Part shown: positions 31,611-40,941 of the stretch, piece by piece
How the letters are laid out: each line of letters starts with the position of its first letter
How positions within the stretch are numbered: position 1 is the first letter of the stretch
Assembly (NCBI GenBank): GCA_017745175.1
Contig: JAGHZY010000032.1
Location: forward strand, 1 to 47,599
DNA length: 47,599 bases
Direction of reading: 5' to 3'
From: Sphingopyxis sp.
Lineage (GTDB): Bacteria; Pseudomonadota; Alphaproteobacteria; Sphingomonadales; Sphingomonadaceae
Notes under the pieces: generated by a model
The model's input: the letters and a program-made list of their open reading frames with translations, nothing else
Database searches by the model: none
What the model was told of the DNA's origin: nothing
Made by a program: the position numbers and the translations under genes

Positions 31611-33593
31611 GTGATTTCAGTATGGGTTGGCCGGAGCGTTTCGGTTCTGGCCTTGATGGCGGCGTTGTCGCCGCTTGGCGCAGCAGGGGCACAGGAAAAA
31701 GACAATGCCGCCAAGTTTGGCGCGCTCGAATCGATATTGGACGTCAGCCTGTCGCCCGACGGCAGTCGGCTGGCCTTCATCGACCAAGGCCAACAGCGGC
31801 AGCGACGACTTTATATTGTCGATACCAGCGAAGGCGCGGAGCCGCGTCAGATTCTGTCGAGTAACGGCGGTTCGGGCGGCAATCTTAGCTGGTGTGGCTG
31901 GATCACAAACGCGCGGCTCGCGTGCCAGACCTTCATCCGCGACGATGTTGCCGGGGATGTCCTCGCGGCTACGAACATTGTCGCGATCGATGCTGCGGGC
32001 GGCAATCTGAAGGTGCTGAGCAACCGCCGCAGCGACCGTGCGCTCTATGCCGATTTTCGCGGCGGCAGCGTGATCGACTGGTCATCCACCGATAATGGCT
32101 CACTGTTGATGACGCGTAGCTATGTTCCGGAAGGCGACACGGGAACGCGCATCGCCAGCCGCGCCGAAGGTCTGGGCGTCGATCGCGTCGATTCGGTCAG
32201 CGCGTCGGGGCGACGGGTTGAGGCGGCCAACCGCGACGCCATCTATTATCTGTCCGACGGACACGGCAATGTTCGCGTCATGGCGACGCAAACCTATTCC
32301 AGCAGCACCGGACAGTTCGATCCGACGATCCGCTTTTTTTACCGGCCGAAAGAGGGCGGTGGCTGGAAGCCTCTTTCGCAAACCGACGTCGTTACCGAAG
32401 AGGGTTTCGAGCCGGCCGCAATCGATGCTGCGACGAACCGCGTCTATGGGTTCCAGAAGATCGGTGGGCGCAAAGCTGTCGTCGCGCTCGCGCTCGATGG
32501 AACGGGCGCGACCAGCACCATATACGCGCATCCCGAGGTCGACGTCGACGATATCATCCGGATCGGCCGCAACGGCCGCATCGTAGGCGTATCCTATGCC
32601 ACCGATCAGCGCGAGGCGGTCATCACCGACGCGCCATTAGCCAAATTGACGAATGCGCTGTCAAAGGCGCTCGGCGGGCGGCAGGTCGTGATCGTCGACG
32701 CCTCGGCGGATGAAAGCCGCTATCTGGTCCGCGCCGAATCCGACACGGATCCGGGCGCCTATTATCTCTTCACGCCGAAGGCCGGCGAGTTGCGGCCGCT
32801 GCTGGTGTCGCGCGAACCGCTTTCCGATACACCCCTCTCTCCCGTCAAGGCGGTCACTTATTCCGCCGCCGACGGAACGAAGGTTCCCGGCTATCTGACG
32901 CTGCCGCCGGGGCGTGGCGATGCAAAGGGCTTGCCCGCAATCGTCATGCCGCATGGCGGGCCGTCGGCGCGCGACGAATGGGGCTTTGACTGGCTGGCGC
33001 AATATTTTGCGCAGAGCGGCTATGCGGTGCTTCAGCCCAATTATCGTGGATCGTCGGGCTATGGCGACAATTGGTACCAGAATAACGGATTCCAGTCGTG
33101 GAAGATCGCGGTTGGCGACATTGCCGACGGCGGCCGCTGGCTCGTCTCGGAACAGGGCGCCGATCCCGCGAAACTGTCGATCGTCGGCTGGTCCTACGGC
33201 GGTTACGCCGCGCTGCAATCGGGCGTGTTCGCGCCCGATCTGTTCAAGGCGATCGTTGCGATCGCTCCGGTCACCGACCTCCAGCAATTGAAGGATGAAG
33301 AATCGCGGCACGGGGCTGGACGGATCAACGCCAAATTCATCGGCAGCGGCCCGCACATCAAGGAAGGTTCGCCGGCGCAGAACGCCGATGCGATCAAGGC
33401 GCCGGTGCTGATGTTCCACGGTACCTTCGACCAGAATGTCGAAATCGCACAGTCGCGGACGATGAAGCGCGCGCTGGAGGCCAAGGGCAAGCGTGTCGAG
33501 CTGATCGAATATCCCGAGCTGGCGCATAGCCTGGAAGCGGGCGAGGCGCGCACCGAGATGCTGCGAAAGATTTCCGCCTTTCTGCCGCACTGA
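31611..33593 (+). CDS. S9-family prolyl oligopeptidase/acylaminoacyl-type peptidase (copy 1)
   Basis: A 660-residue exported serine peptidase. The GTG start at 31611 gives a good signal peptide (to about residue 27, GAAGAQE). Residues about 30-380 form a beta-propeller (it opens with ESILDVSLSPDGSRLAFIDQ), and the C-terminal alpha/beta-hydrolase domain has the nucleophile Ser528 in GWSYGGYAAL, the acid in HGTFDQNVE and the His in YPELAHSLE. It probably cleaves oligopeptides in the periplasm. It is followed 35 bases later by a paralogue, and is divergent from the M28 peptidase. Confidence 0.9.
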   Translation: MISVWVGRSVSVLALMAALSPLGAAGAQEKDNAAKFGALESILDVSLSPDGSRLAFIDQGQQRQRRLYIVDTSEGAEPRQILSSNGGSGGNLSWCGWITNARLACQTFIRDDVAGDVLAATNIVAIDAAGGNLKVLSNRRSDRALYADFRGGSVIDWSSTDNGSLLMTRSYVPEGDTGTRIASRAEGLGVDRVDSVSASGRRVEAANRDAIYYLSDGHGNVRVMATQTYSSSTGQFDPTIRFFYRPKEGGGWKPLSQTDVVTEEGFEPAAIDAATNRVYGFQKIGGRKAVVALALDGTGATSTIYAHPEVDVDDIIRIGRNGRIVGVSYATDQREAVITDAPLAKLTNALSKALGGRQVVIVDASADESRYLVRAESDTDPGAYYLFTPKAGELRPLLVSREPLSDTPLSPVKAVTYSAADGTKVPGYLTLPPGRGDAKGLPAIVMPHGGPSARDEWGFDWLAQYFAQSGYAVLQPNYRGSSGYGDNWYQNNGFQSWKIAVGDIADGGRWLVSEQGADPAKLSIVGWSYGGYAALQSGVFAPDLFKAIVAIAPVTDLQQLKDEESRHGAGRINAKFIGSGPHIKEGSPAQNADAIKAPVLMFHGTFDQNVEIAQSRTMKRALEAKGKRVELIEYPELAHSLEAGEARTEMLRKISAFLPH

Positions 33594-33628
33594 CAAGATT
33601 TGCCGGTGATCCGGCGGGGAGGATATTT

Positions 33629-35584
33629 ATGCGTAGTCCCATGATCGGCCTTTTGGGCCTTGGACTGTTGGCTGGAACGGCGCATGCGCAGGAGAGCGAT
33701 GTCGCGCGCCGGTTCGGGACATTGGCGGGGACGACGCAGGTCAGCCTGTCGCCCGACGGGCAGAAGCTGGCATTCCTTGCACCCAGCAAGGGACAGGCGA
33801 ACGACCTGTACGTCGTCGATATCGGCGAGGGCGCGGTGCCCCGGCGAATCCTGCGTTCGAGCGGCGACCCTGAAATCCTGTTCTGGTGCAAATGGGCGAC
33901 CGCCACGCGGCTCGTGTGCGAAATCGGTGGCAGGGACAAGGTCGCCGGCGGCATTCGGGGCTTTACGTCGCTGATTGGCGTCGATGCGTCCGGCGGCAAT
34001 GTCAAAACGCTGAGCGCACGGCGCAGCGACAACGCAATCAGCTACGACTTCCGGGGCGGCGAGGTTATCGACTGGCAGCCCGGCGTCGATGGAAGCGTGT
34101 TGATGATGCGCAGCTATGTTCCCGAGGTCAGCGCAACTACGCTGGTCCGCAAGGACGGGGAGGGGATGGGCGTCGACATGGTGGACGTAGTCGATGCCTC
34201 GACCAAGATGGTCGAAAAGCCGCGCGTCGACGCCGTCGAATATATCTCCGACGGCAACGGCAAGGTGCGTATCATGGGCCTTCATGCCGTCAACAGGAGC
34301 ACGGGCTACCGCGATCCGGCGGTGCGCCACTTGTTCCGGCGACAGAATAGCCGCGATTGGGAGCAGCTGTCGGCGTACGACATCGCATCCGGAATGGGCT
34401 TCTATCCCTATGCCATCGACACGGCGACCAATCGCGCAATCGGCTTTGCCAAGGTCGATGGCCGCAGGGCCGTCGTCGCGGTGAGCCTCGACGGCGCCGC
34501 GAAGGCCGAACCGCTCTACCGCCATCCCGAGGTCGATATGGACGGCCTTGTGCGCGTCGGCCGCAACCAGCGCGTCGTCGGTGCGACCTTCGTCACCGAA
34601 AAGCGCCAGATGGCGATCACCGATCCGAAAGTGGAGGCGATGGCGAAATCGCTGTCGAAGGCGCTCGGCGGGAAGGACGTCTATTTCGTCGATGCCTCGG
34701 CAGACGAAACACAGTGGCTGGTATGGGCGGGCTCGGATGTCGATCCGGGGCGCTATTATCGCTACACGCCTGCCGCGAAACAGCTTCGCCCCTTGCTCGA
34801 GGACCGCCCGCTGTTGTCCGATCAGACGCTGTCGCCGGTCAGATCGATCCGTTATCCCGCGGCCGACGGCACGATGATCCCGGGCTATCTGACGCTGCCG
34901 CCGGGGCGAGCAGACGCCAAGGGACTGCCCGCGATCGTCATGCCGCACGGCGGCCCGTCGGCGCGCGACGAATGGGGTTTCGACTGGCTCGCGCAATATT
35001 TCGCGCAGCGCGGTTTTGCCGTCGTCCAGCCCAATTTCCGCGGCTCGGCCGGCTATGGCGACCAATGGTATATGGACAATGGTTTCCAGTCGTGGCGGAC
35101 GGCGATCGGCGACGTCGCCGATGCCGGGCGCTGGCTGGTGGCCGAAGGCGTCGATCCCGCAAAACTGTCGGTCGTCGGATGGTCCTATGGCGGCTATGCC
35201 GCGCTCCAGTCGGGGGTGATCGCGCCCGACCTGTTCCGTTCGATCGTGGCGATCGCGCCGGTCACCGACCTCGCGCAGCTCAAGAGCGACGCGCAGAGAT
35301 ATACGAGCGGTGCGCTCGTCCGTGATTTTATCGGGTCGGGCCCGCACATCCGCGAAGGGTCGCCCGCCCAGAATGCCGCGGGAATCAAGGCGCCCGTGCT
35401 GATGTTCCACGGCACGCTCGATCAGAATGTCGATATCGAGCAGGCGCGCATCATGCGCCGTGCGCTGAATTCGGCGGGCAAGTCGGTGGAGCTGATCGAA
35501 TATCCGGGTCTGGCCCACGGCCTGAACGACAGCGAGGCGCGGACCGCGATGCTGGCGCGGATCACGCAATTCCTGCCGCACTGA
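33629..35584 (+). CDS. S9-family prolyl oligopeptidase/acylaminoacyl-type peptidase (copy 2)
   Basis: A 651-residue paralogue of the preceding peptidase with the same plan: signal peptide (MRSPMIGLLGLGLLAGTAHA), beta-propeller and alpha/beta-hydrolase domain with Ser519 (GWSYGGYAAL), HGTLDQNVD and YPGLAHGLN. Long blocks of the catalytic domain are identical to copy 1, including MPHGGPSARDEWGFDWLAQY, whereas the propeller has diverged, so the two likely differ in substrate access. Start ATG has GGGGAGG upstream. A strong terminator follows. Tandem duplication is the simplest origin. Confidence 0.9.
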   Translation: MRSPMIGLLGLGLLAGTAHAQESDVARRFGTLAGTTQVSLSPDGQKLAFLAPSKGQANDLYVVDIGEGAVPRRILRSSGDPEILFWCKWATATRLVCEIGGRDKVAGGIRGFTSLIGVDASGGNVKTLSARRSDNAISYDFRGGEVIDWQPGVDGSVLMMRSYVPEVSATTLVRKDGEGMGVDMVDVVDASTKMVEKPRVDAVEYISDGNGKVRIMGLHAVNRSTGYRDPAVRHLFRRQNSRDWEQLSAYDIASGMGFYPYAIDTATNRAIGFAKVDGRRAVVAVSLDGAAKAEPLYRHPEVDMDGLVRVGRNQRVVGATFVTEKRQMAITDPKVEAMAKSLSKALGGKDVYFVDASADETQWLVWAGSDVDPGRYYRYTPAAKQLRPLLEDRPLLSDQTLSPVRSIRYPAADGTMIPGYLTLPPGRADAKGLPAIVMPHGGPSARDEWGFDWLAQYFAQRGFAVVQPNFRGSAGYGDQWYMDNGFQSWRTAIGDVADAGRWLVAEGVDPAKLSVVGWSYGGYAALQSGVIAPDLFRSIVAIAPVTDLAQLKSDAQRYTSGALVRDFIGSGPHIREGSPAQNAAGIKAPVLMFHGTLDQNVDIEQARIMRRALNSAGKSVELIEYPGLAHGLNDSEARTAMLARITQFLPH

Positions 35585-35594
35585 CGTACAACGA

Positions 35595-35626
35595 AAAGGG
35601 GCGGCCCGTTTCCGGACCGCCCCTTT
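35595..35626. terminator. Bidirectional terminator between S9 peptidase and rpsD
   Basis: AAAGGGGCGG (35595-35604) pairs perfectly with CCGCCCCTTT (35617-35626), with three more inner pairs (CCG/CGG) in the loop. A- and T-runs at the ends make it work for both convergent genes. Confidence 0.85.
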
Positions 35627-35646
35627 GAATTTGATATCGAACCCGA

Positions 35647-36258
35647 TCAGCGCGAATAGAATTCGACGACCAGGTTCGGTTCCATCTTCACCGGATAGGG
35701 AACTTCGTCGAGCGTCGGCACGCGGACGAAAGTGGCCTTGGTGCCGTCGATGGCGAGATATTCGGGCAGGTCACGCTCGGGCAGGCTCTGCGCTTCGGCG
35801 ACCAGTGCCATTTCCTGCGCCTTCTTGCCGAGGGTGACTTCGTCGCCCGGCTTCACGAGGCGGCTCGCGATGTTGCACTTCACGCCGTTGACATAGACGT
35901 GGCCGTGGCTGACGAGCTGGCGCGCCGAGAAGATCGTCGGGGTGAACTTCGAACGGTAGACGACGGCGTCGAGGCGACGCTCGAGCAGGCCGATCAGGTT
36001 CTGGCCGGTGTCGCCCTTCATGCGCGACGCTTCGAAATAGTTCTTCTTGAACTGCTTCTCGGTGATGTCGCCGTAATAGCCCTTCAGCTTCTGCTTCGCG
36101 CGGAGCTGGATGCCGAAGTCCGACATCTTGCCCTTGCGGCGCTGGCCGTGCTGGCCGGGGCCATATTCGCGGCGGTTGACCGGGCTCTTCGGGCGACCCC
36201 AGATGTTTTCGCCCATCCGGCGGTCGAGTTTATACTTGGCGCTCTGGCGCTTCGACAT
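35647..36258 (-). CDS. rpsD: 30S ribosomal protein S4
   Basis: A 203-residue ribosomal protein that nucleates assembly of the small subunit body by binding 16S rRNA. The N-terminal domain ([20 protein letters not shown], then [20 protein letters not shown]) and the S4 RNA-binding domain (about 93-155, [20 protein letters not shown] then [13 protein letters not shown]) are intact. The N-terminus lacks the zinc-finger cysteines found in some S4 proteins. As in many alphaproteobacteria, it lies alone and not in the alpha operon. Confidence 0.98.
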   Translation of the reverse strand: MSKRQSAKYKLDRRMGENIWGRPKSPVNRREYGPGQHGQRRKGKMSDFGIQLRAKQKLKGYYGDITEKQFKKNYFEASRMKGDTGQNLIGLLERRLDAVVYRSKFTPTIFSARQLVSHGHVYVNGVKCNIASRLVKPGDEVTLGKKAQEMALVAEAQSLPERDLPEYLAIDGTKATFVRVPTLDEVPYPVKMEPNLVVEFYSR

Positions 36259-36459
36259 ATGTCGTCTCCAATTTGCTGTGTGCCGAAGGATTTCGGCGGT
36301 TCCCGGGTCGCACCATATGGACAGATGCCATATGCGACCGCCGCTTCACCGGGGTGCGGGGTCCATTGCGAAGGCGCGCGACTAGACGGGCGGGCGTGCA
36401 AAGTCAAGCATCAAGCCGGCCGCTCGACAGCGGCGAAAAAGCCGCTAAAGGCAGCGCGC

Positions 36460-36774
36460 ATGACGTCCGCCAAACTTCCCGAGCAGTGCGAAACGATGAT
36501 CGAGGTTCGCGCCGGGGTCGATCAGGTCGACCGCGAACTCGTCGCGCTGCTCGTCCGCCGTTTCGGTTATATGGACGCCGCGGCGCGCATCAAGGGCGAC
36601 CGGAACGCCGTACGCGACGAGGCGCGCAAGGCCGAGGTGCTCGACAATGTCGCGCGCGAAGCTGTTGCGGCGGGGCTGGACCCCGGGCGGTTGCGTGCCG
36701 TGTGGGACGAACTTGTCGAACAATCGATCGCCCATGAGGCGACCGAATGGGATCGTCTGCGCGCCGGTCGCTGA
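36460..36774 (+). CDS. Chorismate mutase (AroQ type)
   Basis: A 104-residue all-helical protein of the AroQ class, which converts chorismate to prephenate in phenylalanine and tyrosine synthesis. Recognisable features are MIEVRAGVDQVDRELVALLV (helix 1 with the active-site Arg), ARIKGDRNAVRDEARKAEVL and LRAVWDELVEQSIAHE. The short, stand-alone form also resembles PchB-type isochorismate pyruvate lyase, but no salicylate genes are near. The ATG at 36460 has AAAGG upstream; the frame is open earlier but overlaps the rpsD promoter region. Confidence 0.88.
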   Translation: MTSAKLPEQCETMIEVRAGVDQVDRELVALLVRRFGYMDAAARIKGDRNAVRDEARKAEVLDNVAREAVAAGLDPGRLRAVWDELVEQSIAHEATEWDRLRAGR

Positions 36775-36819
36775 CCGATCGGCTGGTCGGTGCTGCGACC
36801 CGCCGCAAGCTCTGATCGA

Positions 36820-37056
36820 TCAGCGGGCGCTTGCGCCGCCGTTGATCCGGACGTCGCTGCCAATGTCTTGCGGCTGGGCGTCCCATTGTTCCTGCGTCTT
36901 GCACGTACGCCCTTTCAGGCGCGAGCCGGTATTCACATCGGTGCGGCAGATTTTCTTCGGCTTGGCCGGTTTTGCGGGAGTAGCCGCCGGTGCCGGCGTT
37001 TCAGCTGCTTCGGGGGCTGCGGCCGAGAGCGCGAGAGAGAGAATAAGTGTCAGCAT
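36820..37056 (-). CDS. Small secreted protein, paired-cysteine family (copy A)
   Basis: A 78-residue exported protein. It has a short signal peptide (MLTLILSLALSAAAPEAA), an Ala-Pro-Lys-rich linker (about 19-34) and a compact end with two cysteines in KKICRTDVNTGSRLKGRTCK, then TQEQWDAQ. The Cys-x(14)-Cys block with the central TGSR resembles the gene at 37840, so the two are paralogues flanking trmJ. GGAGA precedes the ATG at 37056, which is preferred over an earlier in-frame start lacking a signal. Function unknown; likely periplasmic. Confidence 0.75.
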   Translation of the reverse strand: MLTLILSLALSAAAPEAAETPAPAATPAKPAKPKKICRTDVNTGSRLKGRTCKTQEQWDAQPQDIGSDVRINGGASAR

Positions 37057-37084
37057 TATGGTCTCCAGGGAAGATTCCCCTCCG

Positions 37085-37801
37085 TTATCGCGGTCGGGGC
37101 GTTCTGCCAAGTGCCGTCACGATTCCATGCATCATCCTGATATCATTGTACGACCAGCCGGTTTTGGTGAGCGCGGTGCGCAGCGTACGCAGCGTCATTT
37201 CACGCCGTTCAGGCGGGAAGAAATAACCGCTCCTGTCGAGGTCGCGGACCAGATGCCCGATAAACTCCTCGAGTTCACCATGCGGAGCCGGCGGATCGAG
37301 CGGCACCTCGGGCGGGCTCGCGAGCGCGACGCCTTTCGACCATTCATAGGCGAGCAGGATCACCGCCTGTGCAAGGTTGAGCGATGCGAATTCGGGGTTG
37401 ATCGGCACGGTGACGATCTTGTGCGCGAGCGTGACGTCGTCGGTCTCGAGCCCCGAGCGCTCGGGCCCGAACACATAGGCCGAGCGCCCCGCACTGGCAT
37501 GAACCTCGCGCGCCGCGGCTTCGGGCGTCAGCACCGGCTTGGTCACGCCGCGCTTGCGCACCGTCGTGGCATAGATGGTCGTGCAATCGGCGACGGCGTC
37601 CGCGAGCGTGCCGAAAACCTGCGCTTCGGCGAGTACATCGTCGGCGCCCGACGCGGCAGGCCCCGCATCGGGGTTGGGCCAGCCGTCGCGCGGGGCGACG
37701 AGGCGAAGCTCGGTGAGCCCGAAATTAAGCATCGCGCGCGCCGCCTTGCCGATATTCTCGCCAAGCTGCGGACGGACGAGGACGATCACGGGTTGTTGCA
37801 T
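37085..37801 (-). CDS. trmJ: tRNA (cytidine/uridine-2'-O-)-methyltransferase TrmJ-like
   Basis: A 238-residue SPOUT-family RNA methyltransferase that should modify ribose 32 of tRNA anticodon loops using S-adenosylmethionine. Motif 1 is VRPQLGENIGKAARAMLNFG, motif 2 is YVFGPERSGLETDDV, and motif 3 is VTVPINPEFASLNLAQAVIL, forming the trefoil knot. The C-terminal helical part (about 170-235) is typical for TrmJ. The ATG at 37801 starts the conserved MQQPVIVLVRP. It lies between two small secreted-protein genes on the same strand, 28 and 38 bases away. Confidence 0.92.
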   Translation of the reverse strand: MQQPVIVLVRPQLGENIGKAARAMLNFGLTELRLVAPRDGWPNPDAGPAASGADDVLAEAQVFGTLADAVADCTTIYATTVRKRGVTKPVLTPEAAAREVHASAGRSAYVFGPERSGLETDDVTLAHKIVTVPINPEFASLNLAQAVILLAYEWSKGVALASPPEVPLDPPAPHGELEEFIGHLVRDLDRSGYFFPPERREMTLRTLRTALTKTGWSYNDIRMMHGIVTALGRTPRPR

Positions 37802-37839
37802 GGGATGATTATACCGCGCCGGCGAGCAGTCGCTGGATA

Positions 37840-38082
37840 TCAATGCGAATTGCGCGTCTGGGGCGCGCGGGTCCGCTCATAATCCTTGCGCGCGGCCTCG
37901 ATTTCCGCGTCTCTTTGCGCCCTGGTCTGGCAGACGCGCTTCGCCCGGGCCGGCGAACCGGTCACGACCGATTTGCTGCAGATCAGCTTTTCTTTCGGCG
38001 GGGGCGGTGTTTCGGCTGTTCCGGTCTGCCCGGCGACGGGCGTGGCGGCCGAAATCATCAGCGCAACAAGATGTACGATCAT
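37840..38082 (-). CDS. Small secreted protein, paired-cysteine family (copy B)
   Basis: An 80-residue exported protein with a signal peptide (MIVHLVALMISAATPVAG), a Thr-Pro-Lys linker, and a two-cysteine segment, LICSKSVVTGSPARAKRVCQ, followed by TRAQRDAEIEAARKDYE, which should be helical. Its Cys-TGS-Cys layout is shared with the gene at 36820, one on each side of trmJ. GGGAG lies 6 bases before the ATG. No known function. Confidence 0.75.
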   Translation of the reverse strand: MIVHLVALMISAATPVAGQTGTAETPPPPKEKLICSKSVVTGSPARAKRVCQTRAQRDAEIEAARKDYERTRAPQTRNSH

Positions 38083-38185
38083 GAAAAACTCCCGCTATCA
38101 TAAGCTTGAGCCCGTCTAAATTCGGGCCCCGTCCAAGGCAATACCCGGTCTTGACGGATTCGGGGCGGGGACAGCCGGCCCCCGG

Positions 38186-38653
38186 CTATTGGCCGCTATT
38201 GCCCAGATCGCCGACCTGGCTTGCAAATTCCTCGAAATCCCTGGCTTCGGTAAAGTCGCGATAGACGCTGGCGAAGCGGATATAGGCGACATTGTCGAAG
38301 CCCTTCAGCGCTTCCATCACCATCGCGCCGATCTGCTGCGCCTGCACCTCGCTTTCGCCCGAGGTTTCGAGTTGGCGCTGGATGCCCGATACGAGCCGCT
38401 CGATCCGCGCGCCGTCGATCGGCCGCTTGCGGCACGCGATCTGGACGCTGCGCATCAGTTTCTCGCGGTCGAAGGGCTCGCGCCCGCCGTCGGCCTTGAG
38501 CACCGCGACCTCGCGGAGCTGGATGCGCTCGAAGGTCGTGAAGCGCGCGCCGCAATCCTCACACTGGCGGCGGCGGCGAATCGCGGCGCCATCCTCGGTC
38601 GGACGGCTGTCCTTCACCTGGCTGTCTTCATGTCCGCAATAGGGGCAGCGCAT
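38186..38653 (-). CDS. nrdR: Transcriptional repressor NrdR
   Basis: A 155-residue regulator of ribonucleotide reductase genes. The zinc ribbon has [18 protein letters not shown] and [14 protein letters not shown] (four cysteines), and the ATP-cone (about 47-135) starts [20 protein letters not shown] and binds ATP/dATP to sense nucleotide supply. The gene lies after glyA and a small membrane protein, an order common in alphaproteobacteria. A short hairpin (38173-38187) overlaps the stop codon. Confidence 0.97.
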   Translation of the reverse strand: MRCPYCGHEDSQVKDSRPTEDGAAIRRRRQCEDCGARFTTFERIQLREVAVLKADGGREPFDREKLMRSVQIACRKRPIDGARIERLVSGIQRQLETSGESEVQAQQIGAMVMEALKGFDNVAYIRFASVYRDFTEARDFEEFASQVGDLGNSGQ

Positions 38654-38656
38654 GGG

Positions 38657-38875
38657 TCAGCGTTTCACCCGGCTGTACAAGGCGATCGCCGCCCCGGCGA
38701 AAAGGCCGACGGGCCATGTGACGACGGGCAGCAGGATGCCGGCGGCGGCACCGATCGCGCCGCCCGTCAGCACCGGACGCGTCGAGGGATGGGCCAGCCC
38801 CTGCTTGCCCATCGCCTTGACCTCTTCGATCGTCAGCTCGACCAGCGTCGGTTCTTCGGGGTGCTGCCGCGCCAT
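38657..38875 (-). CDS. Small membrane protein between glyA and nrdR
   Basis: A 72-residue protein. A polar N-terminal half (MARQHPEEPTLVELTIEEVK) is followed by a glycine- and alanine-rich hydrophobic stretch (about 39-66) that could form one long or two short membrane helices, and a basic end (YSRVKR). The ATG at 38875 has AAGG in the glyA stop region, so translation should depend on glyA. nrdR starts 3 bases after its stop. I do not recognise the family. Confidence 0.7.
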   Translation of the reverse strand: MARQHPEEPTLVELTIEEVKAMGKQGLAHPSTRPVLTGGAIGAAAGILLPVVTWPVGLFAGAAIALYSRVKR

Positions 38876-38879
38876 CGCC

Positions 38880-40187
38880 TTATCCCTGATAGATGGGGAA
38901 GCGTTCGCACAGCGCGCGGACGCGGCCGCGGACGTTCGCCTCGACATCGGCGTCGCCATGTTCGCCCTTGTCGCGCAGCGCCTCGAGCACGTCGGCGACC
39001 ATGTCGCCGATCTCCTCGAATTCGGCGATGCCGAAGCCTCGCGTCGTGCCCGCGGGCGAGCCGACGCGAATGCCGCTGGTCTTGATCGGCGGCAGCGGAT
39101 CGAAGGGGATGCCGTTCTTGTTGCAGGTGATTGCGCTGCGTTCGAGCGCCTCGTCGGCGTCGCGGCCGGTGACGCCGAGCGGGCGCAGGTCGATCAGCGC
39201 GAGGTGCGTGTCGGTGCCGCCCGCGACGACATCGGCGCCGCGCGCCTTGAGCCGGTTCGCCAGCGCCTGTGCATTGGCGATCGTCGCCCTGGCGTAATCC
39301 CTGAACTCGGGGCGCAGCGCTTCGCCGAACGCCACCGCCTTCGCGGCGATGACGTGCATCAGCGGGCCGCCCTGCAAGCCCGGGAAGACCGCCGAATTGA
39401 TGCGCTTGGCGATCGCCTCGTCATTGGTGAGGATCATGCCGCCGCGCGGGCCGCGCAGCGTCTTGTGCGTCGTCGTCGTGACGACATGCGCATGTTCCAT
39501 CGGCGAGGGATGCGCGCCGCCGGCGACGAGGCCGGCAAAGTGCGCCATGTCGACCATGAGCAGCGCGCCGACGTCGTCGGCGATCGCACGGAAACGCGCG
39601 AAATCGAGCGTGCGCGGATAGGCCGAGCCGCCGGCGATGATCAGCGAGGGACGATGTTCCTTCGCCAGCGCCTCGACCTGGTCGAAATCGACGAGATGGT
39701 CGTCGGCGCGCACGCCATATTGCACGGCATTATACCATTTGCCCGACATGGCGGGCGCCGCGCCGTGGGTCAGGTGGCCGCCGGCGTCGAGGCTCATGCC
39801 CATGATCGTCGCGCCGGGCTTGGTCAGCGCGAGCATCACCGCGCCGTTCGCCTGCGCGCCCGAATGCGGCTGGACGTTGACGAAACCGGCGTCGAAGAGC
39901 TGCTTCGCGCGGTCGATCGCGAGGGTTTCGACCTCGTCCGACGGGCCGCAGCCCTGATAGTAACGGCGGCCGGGATAGCCTTCGGCATATTTGTTGGTGA
40001 AAACGCTGCCCTGCGCCTCGAGCACCGCCTTCGAGACGATATTCTCGCTGGCGATCAGTTCGATCTGATGCTGCTCGCGATCGAGTTCATGCTTCATTGC
40101 CGCGGCGACCGCAGGGTCGACGGTGCCGACGCCATCGGTGAAATAGCCGGCCGATTTGATGGGCTTGTCGAGCGTTTCGGTGGTCAT
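38880..40187 (-). CDS. glyA: Serine hydroxymethyltransferase
   Basis: A 435-residue PLP enzyme that interconverts serine and glycine and supplies methylene-tetrahydrofolate. Motifs: [35 protein letters not shown], the PLP lysine in [14 protein letters not shown], and the C-terminal [15 protein letters not shown]. The frame is open 32 codons upstream, but the ATG at 40187 has GGAGA upstream and overlaps the rpiB stop (ATGA). Full length for the family. Confidence 0.98.
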   Translation of the reverse strand: MTTETLDKPIKSAGYFTDGVGTVDPAVAAAMKHELDREQHQIELIASENIVSKAVLEAQGSVFTNKYAEGYPGRRYYQGCGPSDEVETLAIDRAKQLFDAGFVNVQPHSGAQANGAVMLALTKPGATIMGMSLDAGGHLTHGAAPAMSGKWYNAVQYGVRADDHLVDFDQVEALAKEHRPSLIIAGGSAYPRTLDFARFRAIADDVGALLMVDMAHFAGLVAGGAHPSPMEHAHVVTTTTHKTLRGPRGGMILTNDEAIAKRINSAVFPGLQGGPLMHVIAAKAVAFGEALRPEFRDYARATIANAQALANRLKARGADVVAGGTDTHLALIDLRPLGVTGRDADEALERSAITCNKNGIPFDPLPPIKTSGIRVGSPAGTTRGFGIAEFEEIGDMVADVLEALRDKGEHGDADVEANVRGRVRALCERFPIYQG

Positions 40188-40636
40188 CGGCTGGTCTCCA
40201 TTTGGGGCGGGTTCGAAAGTTTGTCGACGCGGCGCGCGTGGCGGTCGCCGGCGAAATCGGTCGTGAGGAAGGCATCGAGGCACGCTTTCGCCATGTCGAT
40301 CCCGGTCAGGCGCGCACCCATCGCGATGACATTCGCATCATTATGTTCGCGCGCCAGCTTCGCCGACAGCGGTTCGGACACGAGCGCGCAGCGCGCGGCA
40401 GGGTTGCGATTGACCGAAATCGAGATGCCGATACCCGATCCGCAAAGCGCGACGCCGCGTTCCGCGCGGCCCTCGGCGATCGCGGCGCCGAGCCGGTAGC
40501 CATAGTCGGGATAGTCGACGCTTTCAGGGCCGTTGGTACCGAGATCCTCGACCGCATGCCCCCGTTCGCGCAGCCAGTCGGCAAGCACGGCCTTGAGCTC
40601 GTAAGCGGCGTGATCGGAGGCGATGGCGATGCGCAT
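40184..40636 (-). CDS. rpiB: Ribose-5-phosphate isomerase B
   Basis: A 150-residue RpiB/LacAB-type sugar-phosphate isomerase interconverting ribose-5-phosphate and ribulose-5-phosphate. It has [18 protein letters not shown] at the N-terminus (Asp8, His9), the active-site Cys65 in [16 protein letters not shown], and [14 protein letters not shown]. It leads the rpiB-glyA-small membrane protein-nrdR transcription unit and overlaps glyA by 4 bases. Confidence 0.96.
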   Translation of the reverse strand: MRIAIASDHAAYELKAVLADWLRERGHAVEDLGTNGPESVDYPDYGYRLGAAIAEGRAERGVALCGSGIGISISVNRNPAARCALVSEPLSAKLAREHNDANVIAMGARLTGIDMAKACLDAFLTTDFAGDRHARRVDKLSNPPQMETSR

Positions 40637-40747
40637 GGTGCGGCTCCCGCGGGGCTAAGGGAATCGATGAGCGGCCTTTAGGCCAAGCCGCGCGGATTGG
40701 CCATAAGCGAGGTGGCAAATTTGTGACGGTGCCGATAAAGCCCGCCC

Positions 40748-40912
40748 ATGTCCGACACGATCATCTCCGTCCTGATGCTGACCGGCGTCCTTCTGACCGG
40801 CGGCGCCGTCTATGTCTTTCGCAAGGGCGACCGGCGCCGCGCGCTGCTGATGCTCGTCGCGGCGCTGGTTATGTTCGCCAATGTGACGATCTGGCTGGTA
40901 CCGGTGACGTAA
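40748..40912 (+). CDS. 54-residue two-helix membrane protein
   Basis: A short gene found by translating the gap between rpiB and the hydrolase: MSDTIISVLMLTGVLLTGGA..., a charged loop YVFRKGDRRRAL, and a second hydrophobic stretch ending VTIWLVPVT. Two membrane helices with a positive loop predict both ends outside and the loop in the cytoplasm. No strong ribosome site is seen (AAAGCCCGCCC precedes the ATG). A GC-rich hairpin follows the stop at once. Small proteins of this kind recur in sphingomonads; function unknown. Confidence 0.65.
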   Translation: MSDTIISVLMLTGVLLTGGAVYVFRKGDRRRALLMLVAALVMFANVTIWLVPVT

Positions 40913-40929
40913 GCCCCCTTGCGGGGGGC
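40913..40929 (+). terminator. Short GC hairpin after the small membrane protein gene
   Basis: GCCCCC (40913-40918) pairs with GGGGGC (40924-40929) around a 5-base loop, immediately after the stop codon. No T-tract follows, so this is a weak terminator call between convergent genes. Confidence 0.5.
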
Positions 40930-40941
40930 GACAGGTAGTGA

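Noticed and set aside
33203..35581. 792-codon frame antisense to the second S9 peptidase
   Set aside because: Arg/Asp-rich composition typical of antisense shadows in GC-rich genes; the sense frame has clear motifs.
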